Positions 32,622 through 40,906 of a stretch of 52,682 nucleotides of DNA are shown here, piece after piece. This DNA comes from Streptomyces sp. AA1529. GTDB taxonomy: Bacteria > Actinomycetota > Actinomycetes > Streptomycetales > Streptomycetaceae. The stretch is taken from contig NZ_ALAP01000077.1 in NCBI RefSeq assembly GCF_000280905.1, positions 1 through 52,682 on the forward strand, given 5' to 3'. Made by a program: the position numbers and the translations under genes. How positions within the stretch are numbered: the first letter of the stretch is position 1; each line of letters starts with the position of its first letter. Under the pieces are notes generated by a model, which saw only the letters and a program-made list of their open reading frames with translations, had not been told where the DNA came from and did not search any database.

Positions 32622-33794
32622 ATGGAGGGGCGAGAGCACGACCGCGCGCACGAACACCACCACGGACACGGACCCGGCGGACATCACCACCGGCACGGGC
32701 CCGGCTCCCGCGGGCACGGCCACGGAGACCACGCCGGACCCGGCGCCGGATCCCGCCACCCACCGGCCGCCTCCCACGCGGTCCGGCTGCGCCGCCGCTG
32801 GACCCATCTGCTCACCCCGCACAGCCACGAAGCGGCGGACAAGGTCGACGCGGCGCTGGAGACCTCCCGGGACGGGATGCGCGCCCTGTGGATCTCCCTC
32901 GCCGTGCTCGGGGCGACCGCCGTCGCCCAGGCGGTGATCGTGGTCCTGTCCGGGTCGGTGGCGCTGCTCGGCGACACACTCCACAACGCCGCCGACGCGC
33001 TGACCGCGGTGCCGCTCGGGATCGCCTTCGTCCTGGGGCGGCGGGCGGCCAACCGGCGCTATACCTACGGCTACGGCCGCGCGGAGGACCTCGCGGGCGT
33101 CGCCATCGTCCTCACGATCGCGGCGTCGGCCGTGCTGGCGGCGTGGACGGCGGTGGACCGGCTGCTCGACCCCCGCGAGGTCAGCCATCTGTGGGCGGTG
33201 GCCGCGGCGGCGCTGGTGGGCTGCGTCGGAAACGAGTGGGTCGCCCGCTACCGCATCCGCACCGGACGCCGGATCGGTTCGGCCGCTCTGGTCGCGGACG
33301 GACTGCACGCCCGCGCCGACGGCCTGACCTCGCTGGCCGTACTGCTGGGCGCGGGGGGTGCCGCCGTCGGATGGCAGGCGGCCGATCCCCTGGTCGGCCT
33401 GCTGATCACGGTCGGCATCCTGGTCGTGCTGCGGGACGCCGCCCGCGAGGTCTACCGGCGGCTGATGGACTCCGTCGACCCCGCGCAGGTCGCCGCGGCC
33501 GAGGCGGCGCTGCGCGCGGTGCCCGGGGTCCGCGACGCGGGGCGGGTGCGGATGCGCTGGATCGGTCATGTGCTGCGTGCCGAGGCCGATATCGTCGTCG
33601 ACGCGGATCTGACGATCGTGTGCGCACACCGCCTTGCGGTGCGGGCCGAGCATGCCCTGATCCACGCGGTGCCCCGGCTCACGGCGGCCACGGTGCACAT
33701 CGACCACACCCCGCTCGGCGACGATCCGCACGCCGAACTCGCCCATCACACCCACCGCCGGGCCCCGGCGGGGAAGGAATCGGCACGTGCCTGA
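32622..33794 (+). CDS. Cation diffusion facilitator (CDF) metal exporter
   Basis: 390 aa from ATG 32622 (GTG 32613 possible). The N-terminal 50 residues are His/Gly/Asp-rich (EHHHGHGPGGHHHRHGPG), a metal-binding tail. Six membrane helices carry LLGDTLHNAADAL in TM2 and VADGLHARADGLTS in TM5, the paired HxxxD metal site of zinc/cobalt CDFs. The cytoplasmic ferredoxin-like domain covers the last 90 residues (VPGVRDAGRVRMRWIGHVLRAEADIVVD). It exports Zn2+ or a similar ion by proton antiport. It overlaps the GNAT gene by 8 bases. Confidence 0.92.
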   Translation: MEGREHDRAHEHHHGHGPGGHHHRHGPGSRGHGHGDHAGPGAGSRHPPAASHAVRLRRRWTHLLTPHSHEAADKVDAALETSRDGMRALWISLAVLGATAVAQAVIVVLSGSVALLGDTLHNAADALTAVPLGIAFVLGRRAANRRYTYGYGRAEDLAGVAIVLTIAASAVLAAWTAVDRLLDPREVSHLWAVAAAALVGCVGNEWVARYRIRTGRRIGSAALVADGLHARADGLTSLAVLLGAGGAAVGWQAADPLVGLLITVGILVVLRDAAREVYRRLMDSVDPAQVAAAEAALRAVPGVRDAGRVRMRWIGHVLRAEADIVVDADLTIVCAHRLAVRAEHALIHAVPRLTAATVHIDHTPLGDDPHAELAHHTHRRAPAGKESARA

Positions 33795-34365
33795 GGATTC
33801 GAAGCCCCCGAGGCCGCGGAACGCCGGCCGCGGCGCCCCGGTTCTCGCACAGTTCACCGCCCGGGAGCAGGTCGGCCCCGCGACGCGCGAAGCGCTCGCC
33901 GGATGCTGGACGGACGTCACCAACGCCGGGGGAGCCGCGGGCTTCCCCTTCCCGCCGGTCGACCGTTCCGAGACCGGGCCGGCACTGGAGCGGATCGTCG
34001 ACGCGCTGGCCCCGGACAGCTGCCGGCTGCTGGCCGCCGTCCGGGACGGCGAGCTGGTGGGGTGGCTCAATCTGCGGCGTGACCAGTTCGAACTGATCGC
34101 GCACTGGGGGACGCTGCACCATGTGCAGACCCATCCGAAGGTGCAGGGGCAGGGCTACGGCACGGCGCTGGTGCAGGAGGCACGCCGGGTCGCCCGCGAG
34201 GAGATGGGGCTGGAGCAGCTCCGGCTCGCCGCCCGCGCCGGGGTGGGACTGGAGGACTTCTACGGACGCCTCGGGTGGCGGGAGATCGGCCGCTGGCCGG
34301 GCGCCCTCCGGCTTGCCCCCGGGGACGACCGGGACGAGATCCTGATGCATCTCTCCCCGCTGTAG
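33787..34365 (+). CDS. GNAT-family N-acetyltransferase
   Basis: 192 aa, GTG start at 33787, overlapping the CDF stop by 8 bases, so coupled. Acetyl-CoA motif A is VQTHPKVQGQGYGTALVQEARR and motif B is GLEDFYGRLGWREIGRWP. Probably acetylates a small molecule; target unknown. The link to metal export may be only transcriptional. Confidence 0.85.
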   Translation: MPEDSKPPRPRNAGRGAPVLAQFTAREQVGPATREALAGCWTDVTNAGGAAGFPFPPVDRSETGPALERIVDALAPDSCRLLAAVRDGELVGWLNLRRDQFELIAHWGTLHHVQTHPKVQGQGYGTALVQEARRVAREEMGLEQLRLAARAGVGLEDFYGRLGWREIGRWPGALRLAPGDDRDEILMHLSPL

Positions 34366-34420
34366 CCCCTGCGGCCCCGCCGTGGGCCCGGCCGTACTCC
34401 GCTGCGGGATCCCGGACCCG

Positions 34421-35773
34421 CTACCGGTCCGCCGTGTACCGCCAGAACGCGGGGACGGCGACGGCCAGGACCACGGTGGCGGCCACCACGGACAGGCCCC
34501 CGGCGACGACGGTGGGGCGGGTCCCGGCCGCCGCCCCCGCGGTGCCGTGCAGCAGATCGGCGAGGCGCGGCCCGCCGGCGACCACCACCGTGAAGACGCC
34601 CTGCATCCGTCCCCGCATCTCGTCGGTCGCCGCGGACTGCAGGATGGCGCCTCGGAAGACCATGGACACCATGTCGGCCGCGCCCGCGACGGCGAGTGCC
34701 GCTCCGGCCAGCCACAGCGGGCCGGACAGTCCGAACCCGGTGATCGACAGCCCCCACACCGCGACCGCGAGGACGACCATCACACCGTGCCGGTTCACCC
34801 GCGAGTAGAGCCCCGACAGCAGGCCGCACAGCAGCGCTCCCACCGGGATGGCCGCGTACAGCACCCCGAGCGCGGTGCCGCCTCCCTCCGCGCCGCCGAA
34901 GTCGAGTTGCGCCATCTGCGGGAAGAGCGCGCGGGGCATGCCCAGCACCATGGCGATGACGTCCGCCAGGAACGAGACGAGCAGCAGCCGCATCCGCACC
35001 AGGTACCGGAAGCCGTCGACGATGTCGGCGAGTCCGGCCCGCCGGGCCGCGGCCTTGAGCGGCGGCAGCGGAGGGAGTCGCCAGACCGCCCACAGTGCCA
35101 CCAGGAGGGCCAGCGAGTCGCACAGGTACAGCGTCGGCAGACCCAGCACCGGCACCAGCGCACCGGCCAGCAGCGGCCCCACGATCTGCCCGAACTGGGC
35201 CACGGTGGAGGTGAGGGCGGTCGCGGCGGGGAGCTGTCCGGCGGGCACCAGGCGGGCGACCGAGGCGGTCCGGGTCGGCTGGTTGATCCCGAACAGCGCC
35301 TGCTGCACGGCCAGCAGCACCAGCAGCACGGTGACCGACCGTATCCCGGCGGCGGCCTGGGCCCAGAACAGCAGTGAGGTCACCGCGATACCGGCGTTGC
35401 TCAGCAGCAACAGCCTGCGGCGGTCCATCAGGTCGGCCACCGCACCGCCCCACAGGGCGAAGACGATCAGCGGCACGAGTGCGGCTCCGCCCGCCAGTCC
35501 GACGAGCGCCGAGGAGCCGGTGTCGTCGTAGATCTGCAAGGGCACGGCGACCGCCGTGAGCTGGCTGCCGATCGCGGTGACCACCGTCGAGGACCAGAGG
35601 CGCCGGAAGGGAGTCGTGCGCAGCGGCGTCGTGTCGACTGCGAACCGGCGCAGCCGGTGCAGCCGGCTGCCGCGTTCCGGTTCCGCTTCGGGGACGGGTT
35701 CCGGCGCGGGCGGCCCGCCCGGGTCCGTGGGCCCGGTACGCGGGTCGTCCTGACGCGGTGGTTCGGTGGGCAC
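34421..35773 (-). CDS. MFS transporter (EntS-like MFS_3 group)
   Basis: 450 aa from GTG 35773, with ggag 8 bases ahead; the frame upstream lacks a better start. A Pro-rich, charged N-terminus (about 35 residues) precedes 12 membrane helices. Motifs are RRLWSSTVVTAIGSQLTAVAVPLQIYDDTGS, GGAVADLMDRRRLLLL and MRGRMQGVFTVVVAGGPRLAD. Members export siderophores or drugs. It is convergent with the GNAT gene. The upstream region contains a palindromic cgttaacg (35869-35876). Confidence 0.85.
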   Translation of the reverse strand: MPTEPPRQDDPRTGPTDPGGPPAPEPVPEAEPERGSRLHRLRRFAVDTTPLRTTPFRRLWSSTVVTAIGSQLTAVAVPLQIYDDTGSSALVGLAGGAALVPLIVFALWGGAVADLMDRRRLLLLSNAGIAVTSLLFWAQAAAGIRSVTVLLVLLAVQQALFGINQPTRTASVARLVPAGQLPAATALTSTVAQFGQIVGPLLAGALVPVLGLPTLYLCDSLALLVALWAVWRLPPLPPLKAAARRAGLADIVDGFRYLVRMRLLLVSFLADVIAMVLGMPRALFPQMAQLDFGGAEGGGTALGVLYAAIPVGALLCGLLSGLYSRVNRHGVMVVLAVAVWGLSITGFGLSGPLWLAGAALAVAGAADMVSMVFRGAILQSAATDEMRGRMQGVFTVVVAGGPRLADLLHGTAGAAAGTRPTVVAGGLSVVAATVVLAVAVPAFWRYTADR

Positions 35774-36193
35774 CGGCCGTTCTCCGTTCTCGGCAGGTGA
35801 GCCCCGTCCGGCGTACGCCGTCGCGCCACCTCGGCCGTTCGAGCAGGCAGAAGAGACGCGTTGGTTGACGTTAACGCTTACGGTCGCGGCTCGGACACCC
35901 GTGCGGGGCCGGGCCGCATGCGCGGAGCACGCTATGCGGCACCCCGTGCCGCGGTCAACCGGGGGTGACGGGGGCGACCGGGCGCGGCGGCTTCGGCGGC
36001 TCCCGGTGCCCCGTCGCCGTGCCCGGAAGCCGCCCACCGCTGCGGCGCCTCCGATGGCCGAGATGAGCCGTGACCGGCATCACACACTGGTTGCCTGTGG
36101 CTACCACCTTGTAGCGTCGCGCGCAGGCGCACACCGATGCGGCTGTGCGAACAGGCAGACCGAAGAGCTCTCCCGGGCGTAGGAGGTACCTCC
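35774..36193. promoter_or_regulatory. Divergent promoter region of the MFS and methyltransferase genes
   Basis: 420 bases with no gene. It includes gttgacgttaacgcttac at about 35864-35881 (a LacI-like cgttaacg palindrome near the MFS gene) and a possible ttgcct/tagcgt promoter with short 15-base spacing at 36091-36117 for the rightward gene. The last 12 bases form a palindrome over the ribosome site. Confidence 0.45.
36182..36193 (+). promoter_or_regulatory. Ribosome binding site embedded in a 12-bp palindrome
   Basis: ggaggtacctcc lies directly against the GTG start of the methyltransferase. The ggagg is the only good ribosome site, so it fixes the start, and it can pair with the cctcc beside the start codon. 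Confidence 0.6.
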
Positions 36194-37072
36194 GTGACGG
36201 CGGATCAGCAGTGGGACATCGTCTCCGGCGTGGGCGTGACGGCCCTGGCGGTCGCTGCCGGGCGGGCGGTCGAGACCGCCCGCACCGACGCGCTGATCGC
36301 CGATCCCTACGCGGCCGCCTTCGTGCGGGCCGCGCCCTCCACCGTGCCGTTTCCGCTCACCCCCGAGGAACTGCGGGAGCGGTCGGGGCCCGAGGAGCTG
36401 TGGGCGCTGATGAACGCCTATCTGGGGGTGCGCTCCCGGGTCTTCGACGATTTCCTCCTCGCCGCGGCGCGCGAGGGCGTACACCAGGTCGTCATCCTCG
36501 CCTCCGGCCTCGACACCCGGCCCTACCGGCTGGAGTGGCCCGAGGGCACCCGCTGCTTCGAACTCGACCAGCCCCTGGTGCTCGACTTCAAACAGGCCGT
36601 CCTGGCGCAGGAGGGTGTGCCGGCGGGCTGCCGGCACACCCCGGTGCCGGTCGACCTGCGCGAGGACTGGGCCACCGCACTGGACGGTGCGGGGTTCCAG
36701 GCGTCCCGGCCCACCGCATGGCTGGCCGAAGGACTGCTGCCGTATCTGCCGCCCGACGCCGAGGAGCGGCTGTTCAAGGAGATCGACCGGCTCTCCGCCC
36801 CCGGCAGCCGCCTCGCCGTCGAGTACATCCTCGATGTGGGTGCCGAGCTGAGCGACGAGCTGCTGCGCGACGGCGGCTCCGAACTGGGCGTCGACCTGCC
36901 CGCGTTGCTGCCCGAAGGGGAACGGCGCGGTCTGGCGGAGCAACTCTCCTCGCTCGGCTGGGAGCACGAGAGCCGCTCGGCGCACGAGTCCGCCCGCCGG
37001 CACGGCCGTCCGCTGGACCCCGCCCCGCCGTCGGCGGAGAAGATACGGCACGTCTTCGCCCACCGTCCCTGA
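36194..37072 (+). CDS. SAM-dependent methyltransferase, leucine carboxyl methyltransferase-like family
   Basis: 292 aa, GTG start at 36194. Signature segments are VILASGLDTRPYRLEWPEGTRCFELDQPLVLDFK, PTAWLAEGLLPYLPPDAEERLF and GSRLAVEYILDVGAELSD. The N-terminus GVGVTALAVAAGRAVET fits the actinobacterial branch of the family. A different subgroup from the 8383-9237 enzyme. It stands alone and the substrate is unknown. Confidence 0.87.
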   Translation: MTADQQWDIVSGVGVTALAVAAGRAVETARTDALIADPYAAAFVRAAPSTVPFPLTPEELRERSGPEELWALMNAYLGVRSRVFDDFLLAAAREGVHQVVILASGLDTRPYRLEWPEGTRCFELDQPLVLDFKQAVLAQEGVPAGCRHTPVPVDLREDWATALDGAGFQASRPTAWLAEGLLPYLPPDAEERLFKEIDRLSAPGSRLAVEYILDVGAELSDELLRDGGSELGVDLPALLPEGERRGLAEQLSSLGWEHESRSAHESARRHGRPLDPAPPSAEKIRHVFAHRP

Positions 37073-37192
37073 ACGCGCCGCCGCCCCGGAATCGGGCGCC
37101 GCCCCGGACGAGGGTGCCCGGCGCCGGAACAGGACCGGCCTGCGGGCGCCACTCCACCGGGTGCGCGGTGACCGCGGATCCCCGGTACCGCG

Positions 37193-37305
37193 TTGCGGGC
37201 CGGGGATCTTCTTGGTTAAGCTCCGGATTTCTGTGTGCGCACACAGAAAAAGCCCTCCGTGGAGGGCTGTCGACCAAGAATGAGATTACCGGGCAGGGAG
37301 CCGTT
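37193..37305 (+). promoter_or_regulatory. Promoter and structured leader of the HelD gene
   Basis: ttgcgg (37193-37198) and taagct (37217-37222), 18 bases apart, form a plausible promoter with a start near 37228. The leader opens with a perfect 22-bp palindrome (37228-37249), then a hairpin 37251-37268 (agccctcc / ggagggct), and the ribosome site agggag at 37295-37300. Matching arms ttcttggt (37209-37216) and accaagaa (37273-37280) flank the set. A 16-codon ORF from GTG 37233 to TGA 37283 spans both hairpins. Confidence 0.6.
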
Positions 37306-39582
37306 TTGTCAAACCGGGGAAGTGCGGAACTGCAGCACGAGCAGCAATACCTCGACCGCCTTTACACGCGGGTCGACGCACTGCGCGGGCGGACCGCCTC
37401 GGCCGTCCGGGAGGCGCAGCAGCCCGAGGGCAGCACCCAGCAGGCGCGCGTCGAGCGGGACGTGCGGGTCGCGGAGCGCTCCGGGCTGCTGGCCGCGCTC
37501 GACGCCGTGGACGGCTCCCTGTGCTTCGGCCGGATCGACCGCACCGACGGAGCGTCCCACCACATCGGCCGCATCGGCATCCGCGAGGACGACACCGAAC
37601 GCACCCCGGTCCTCATCGACTGGCGCGCCCCGGTGGCCCGCCCCTTCTACCTCGCCACCGGCCACACCACCATGGGCCTGCGCAGGCGGCGGCACCTCAC
37701 CACCCGGGGCCGCACCGTCACCGAGATCCACGACGAACTGCTCGACCTCGGGGACGAGGAGCGCACCGGCCACGAGGACCCGACCGGCGACGCCGTCCTG
37801 CTCGCCTCGCTCGACGCGGCCCGCACCGGCCGGATGAACGACATCGTGCGCACCATCCAGGCCGAGCAGGACCGCATCATCCGGGCACCGCACCGCGGCG
37901 TGCTCGTCGTCGAGGGCGGCCCCGGCACCGGCAAGACCGCCGTCGCGCTGCACCGGGCCGCGTTCCTGCTCTACGAGCACCGCGAGTCGCTCGCCAGGCG
38001 GGCCGTGCTGATCGTCGGCCCCAACCCGGCGTTCCTCGCCTACATCGGCGAGGTGCTGCCCTCGCTCGGCGAGACCGGCGTGCTGCTGTCCACCCTCGGT
38101 GAGCTCTACCCCGGCCTGACCGCGCACGGCACCGACACCCCCCGCGCCGCCGTGGTCAAGGGCCGCGAGGAGATGGCGGAGGCCCTGCGGCTCGCCGTCC
38201 GCGACCGGCAGCAGGTGCCCGAACCGGGCGAGCCGCTCGTCGTCCCGCACGACGACGGCGACCTGGTCATCGACTGGCACCTGGCCGACGAGGCCCGGGA
38301 GGCCGCCCGCGCCACCCGGCTCCAGCACAACCTGGCCCGCCCGCACTTCGCCTTCCGGGTGCTGGACGCGCTCACCGCGCAACTCGTCGAACGCATCGGC
38401 ACCGACCCCTACGGCGGCCCCAACCTGCTGGGCGCCGACGACGTCGCGCAGCTCGGCAAGGCGATCGCCGCCAACCCGGGCGTGCACGCGGCGATCGGCG
38501 ACCTGTGGCCCGAGCTGGCCCCCGAGGAGTTCGTCGCCGACTACCTGGCCGACCCCGTGCACCTGGAGGAGCACGAGGCCGAGGCGATCCGCCGCCCGGT
38601 CACCGAGCCCGCGGACTGGACCGAAGCGGACGTGCCGCTGCTGGACGAGGCCGCCGAGCTGCTGGGCGTGGACGACAGCGCGCAGCGGGCGGCGGCCGAG
38701 GCCGAACGCCAGGAGCGCATCGCCTACGCGGAGGGGGTGCTGGAGGTCGCCCGCGGCTCGGAGTCGTACGAGTTCGAGGACGCCGAGTCGGAGATCCTCG
38801 GCGCGCACGACATCGTCGACGCCGAGCGGATGGCCGAGCGCCACGAGGAGGCCGACCACCGCACGGCCGCCGAGCGCGCCGCCGCCGACCGCACCTGGGC
38901 CTTCGGGCACATCGTCGTGGACGAGGCGCAGGAGCTCTCGCCGATGGCCTGGCGGCTGCTGATGCGCCGCTGCCCGACCCGCTCCATGACCCTGGTCGGC
39001 GACCCGGTGCAGACCGGGGAGGAGGCCGGTGTCGGCTCCTGGGACGAAATCCTCCGCCCCTGGCTCGGGGACCGCTGGGAGCACACCCGGCTCGGAGTCA
39101 ACTACCGCACCCCGGCCGAGATCATGGAGCTCGCGGCCGCCGTCGTACGCGAGCGGCGCCCCGGTTTCGCGCCGCCTTCCTCCGTCCGTTCCACGGGCAC
39201 CCGTCCCTGGGCCCGGCAGGTGCGGGACGAGGACCTGCCCGCGGCGGTCGCCGAGTCGGCGGCAGCGCGGATCCCCGAGGAGGGGCGCCTCGCGGTGATC
39301 GCCCCCCGCCGCCTGCACGAGGCGCTCGCCGCCCGGCTGCCCGGGGTCGTCGCGGGCGGTGAGCCCGACCTCACCCGGCATCTGGTGCTGCTCGCCCCCC
39401 GGCAGGCCAAGGGTCTGGAATTCGACCGGGTGCTGGTGGTCGAGCCCGGCGAGTTCGGCACCAGCGACCTGTACGTCGCGCTGACCCGGGCGACGCAGAG
39501 CCTCGGCCTGCTGCACGCGGCACCCCTGCCCGCGCCGCTGGCCGAGGTGCTGGACGGCGACGAAGCGGCGGGCCCGGCCTGA
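37306..39582 (+). CDS. HelD-type RNA polymerase-associated ATPase (UvrD/Rep-like superfamily 1)
   Basis: 758 aa, start taken as TTG 37306 (agggag 5-6 bases ahead); the ATG at 37280 is out of frame. N-terminal coiled coil (HEQQYLDRLYTRVDALRGRTASAVREAQ), then FGRIDRTDG and RTPVLIDWRAPVARPFY, Walker A at 204-211 (GGPGTGKT, Lys210), Walker B IVVDEAQELSPMAW, GDPVQTGEEAG, LGVNYRTPAEIM and DLYVALTRATQSLGLLH. HelD proteins enter RNA polymerase channels and release stalled or inhibitor-bound enzyme; HelR relatives give rifamycin tolerance. It is not clustered with a rifamycin-inactivating gene here. Confidence 0.9.
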   Translation: MSNRGSAELQHEQQYLDRLYTRVDALRGRTASAVREAQQPEGSTQQARVERDVRVAERSGLLAALDAVDGSLCFGRIDRTDGASHHIGRIGIREDDTERTPVLIDWRAPVARPFYLATGHTTMGLRRRRHLTTRGRTVTEIHDELLDLGDEERTGHEDPTGDAVLLASLDAARTGRMNDIVRTIQAEQDRIIRAPHRGVLVVEGGPGTGKTAVALHRAAFLLYEHRESLARRAVLIVGPNPAFLAYIGEVLPSLGETGVLLSTLGELYPGLTAHGTDTPRAAVVKGREEMAEALRLAVRDRQQVPEPGEPLVVPHDDGDLVIDWHLADEAREAARATRLQHNLARPHFAFRVLDALTAQLVERIGTDPYGGPNLLGADDVAQLGKAIAANPGVHAAIGDLWPELAPEEFVADYLADPVHLEEHEAEAIRRPVTEPADWTEADVPLLDEAAELLGVDDSAQRAAAEAERQERIAYAEGVLEVARGSESYEFEDAESEILGAHDIVDAERMAERHEEADHRTAAERAAADRTWAFGHIVVDEAQELSPMAWRLLMRRCPTRSMTLVGDPVQTGEEAGVGSWDEILRPWLGDRWEHTRLGVNYRTPAEIMELAAAVVRERRPGFAPPSSVRSTGTRPWARQVRDEDLPAAVAESAAARIPEEGRLAVIAPRRLHEALAARLPGVVAGGEPDLTRHLVLLAPRQAKGLEFDRVLVVEPGEFGTSDLYVALTRATQSLGLLHAAPLPAPLAEVLDGDEAAGPA

Positions 39583-39602
39583 CCCCGGAGCCGGTCACCC
39601 GC

Positions 39603-39621
39603 GGGGTGAGCCCCTCACCCC
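39603..39621. terminator. Hairpin between convergent helD and crp-like genes
   Basis: An 8-bp stem (ggggtgag / ctcacccc) with a 3-base loop, 21 bases after the HelD stop and overlapping the last codons of the Crp-like gene. Confidence 0.5.
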
Positions 39622-40310
39622 CGGGCGCGGAGCGCGAGCAGCTCCGGCGCGAGAAGGACGAGGACACTGCCCCGGATCTCGACCAGCCCGTCCCGCCTCA
39701 GGCGGGCCAGCGCACGGTTCACGGTGACGCGGGTCACGCCCAGCAGGTCGGCCAGTGCCTGCTGGCCGCCGGGCAGCGGTACGCGCGTACCCGGCGCGGT
39801 GGCGGCCTGCTCCAGCAGCCAGGCCGCCACCCGGGCCTCCGCGGGCAGCGTGGCCGCCGCGATCAGCCGCTGCTGCTGCCGCCTGGCGTCGTCGGCGAGC
39901 ACGCGCAGCACATGGGTGCGCATCTGCGCCGTGCCGTCGACCAGTTCGAGGAACCGCGTCCGCGGCAGGTGCCGCAGGGCACAGGGGGCGAGCGCGGTGA
40001 AGGTGGCGGTGTGCCCCGCTCCGTCGATGACGGCCACCTTGTCCAGTGCGCAGGGCGCCGCCCACTCCCCGAAGCGGACCACGCGGCCCGTCCGCGTCGT
40101 CGTGGCGGCGGCGACCCGTCCCCGGAGCAGCAGCAGGAGATGGGCGGCGGGGTCGCCGGCCCGGCGCAGAGCCGTTCCGGCGGCTGCCGTGTGCGGACGC
40201 GCCTCGCGCCACAGCCGCCGCAGGGTGTCGTCCGGAAGGGAGGCCAGCAGCGGCACCTGCGCCAGCGAACGCCACTGCCCGGCTGCAGCAGTTGATACAG
40301 ACTCGGTCAC
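39615..40310 (-). CDS. Crp/Fnr-family transcriptional regulator
   Basis: 231 aa from GTG 40310. The cyclic-nucleotide-binding-like β-barrel (about 18-130) contains AGDPAAHLLLLLRGRVAAAT and VRFGEWAAPCALDKVAVIDG. A long dimer helix follows, then a winged helix (about 170-220) with GGQQALADLLGVTRVTVNRALARLRRDGLVEIRG. No N-terminal Cys cluster, so not an oxygen-sensing Fnr. Divergent from the YciI gene with only 24 bases between start codons; it probably controls that gene or itself. Confidence 0.88.
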   Translation of the reverse strand: MTESVSTAAAGQWRSLAQVPLLASLPDDTLRRLWREARPHTAAAGTALRRAGDPAAHLLLLLRGRVAAATTTRTGRVVRFGEWAAPCALDKVAVIDGAGHTATFTALAPCALRHLPRTRFLELVDGTAQMRTHVLRVLADDARRQQQRLIAAATLPAEARVAAWLLEQAATAPGTRVPLPGGQQALADLLGVTRVTVNRALARLRRDGLVEIRGSVLVLLAPELLALRARG

Positions 40311-40334
40311 GCCTGCGACCGTACCGTCCGCGGC

Positions 40335-40628
40335 ATGTTGATTCTCGAACTCGCCTTCACCGATGCCCCCGAGCGCCTCGCGGCCCGTCCGGCGCACCGG
40401 AAGCAGCTCGCCGACCTGCACGCACGGGGCAAGCTCGTGGCCGCCGGCCCCTGGACGGACGACAGCGGCGCGGCGCTGATCCTCGATGTGTCCCGCCGCG
40501 AACTGGACGTCCTCCTGTCCGCCGATCCGTACTACCGCACGCCGGGAGTCCGGGTGGTGAGCGTCCGCGCATGGGCGCCGGTCGTCGGGCCGGCCGCGCC
40601 GGGAGCGGGGGGCGGGTCCGTGGAGTGA
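40335..40628 (+). CDS. YciI-family protein
   Basis: 97 aa. The YCII fold is LILELAFTDAPERLAARPAHRKQLADLHARGKLVAAGPWTDDSGAALILDV, with conserved His21 and the GPW...D site, and DPYYRTPGVRVVSVRAW. Small dimeric proteins of largely unknown activity (dehydrochlorinase-like in one member). No ribosome site is seen; a taccgt hexamer ends 7 bases before the ATG, suggesting a leaderless message. Confidence 0.85.
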   Translation: MLILELAFTDAPERLAARPAHRKQLADLHARGKLVAAGPWTDDSGAALILDVSRRELDVLLSADPYYRTPGVRVVSVRAWAPVVGPAAPGAGGGSVE

Positions 40629-40906
40629 GGCCCTCGTCGTGACGGTGCGTGCACGTGGCGCGGCACCTCGCACCCGCCGGCCGCCCCGGACGCGCACCCC
40701 GCCGCGTGACCCGGCTCTCGCCGGTGCTCGAATACCGCTGTGCCGCGGGGTGCGCAAGCCCTCCGACACGGGGTGTGAGGCAGGGCACACCGTTGAGCGC
40801 TGCGGGCCGTCCGGGGTGACAAGTACGCTACGGAAGATTTTTACGGAACTTGTCCCCCCCCGGTCGGCGCCCCGTGCGCCGACCGTGATCTTCCCGAGGA
40901 CGCCGC
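40629..40906. promoter_or_regulatory. Upstream region of the AGCS symporter
   Basis: 278 bases. A direct repeat tacggaa occurs at 40829-40835 and 40842-40848, followed by a run of eight C at 40854-40861. These lie 46-78 bases before the GTG start. Promoter hexamers are not clear. Confidence 0.4.

Noticed and set aside
37280..37282. ATG 37280 as the HelD start
   Set aside because: It is out of frame with the Walker A motif and the rest of HelD; TTG 37306 is in frame and has agggag ahead of it.
37193..37305. Rifamycin-associated element upstream of HelD
   Set aside because: The known 19-bp inverted repeat (ggggcttgcggcaagcccc) was not found in the upstream region.
36145..39582. A single 1145-codon frame joining the methyltransferase region to HelD
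   Set aside because: The front part is the wrong frame of the methyltransferase (Arg/Gly/Pro-rich). HelD homology begins only after 37306, so the frame is an accident of missing stops.
39603..39621. Repeat family or CRISPR-like element
   Set aside because: A single hairpin between two convergent genes with no spacer-repeat pattern; no CRISPR array was seen anywhere in the window.
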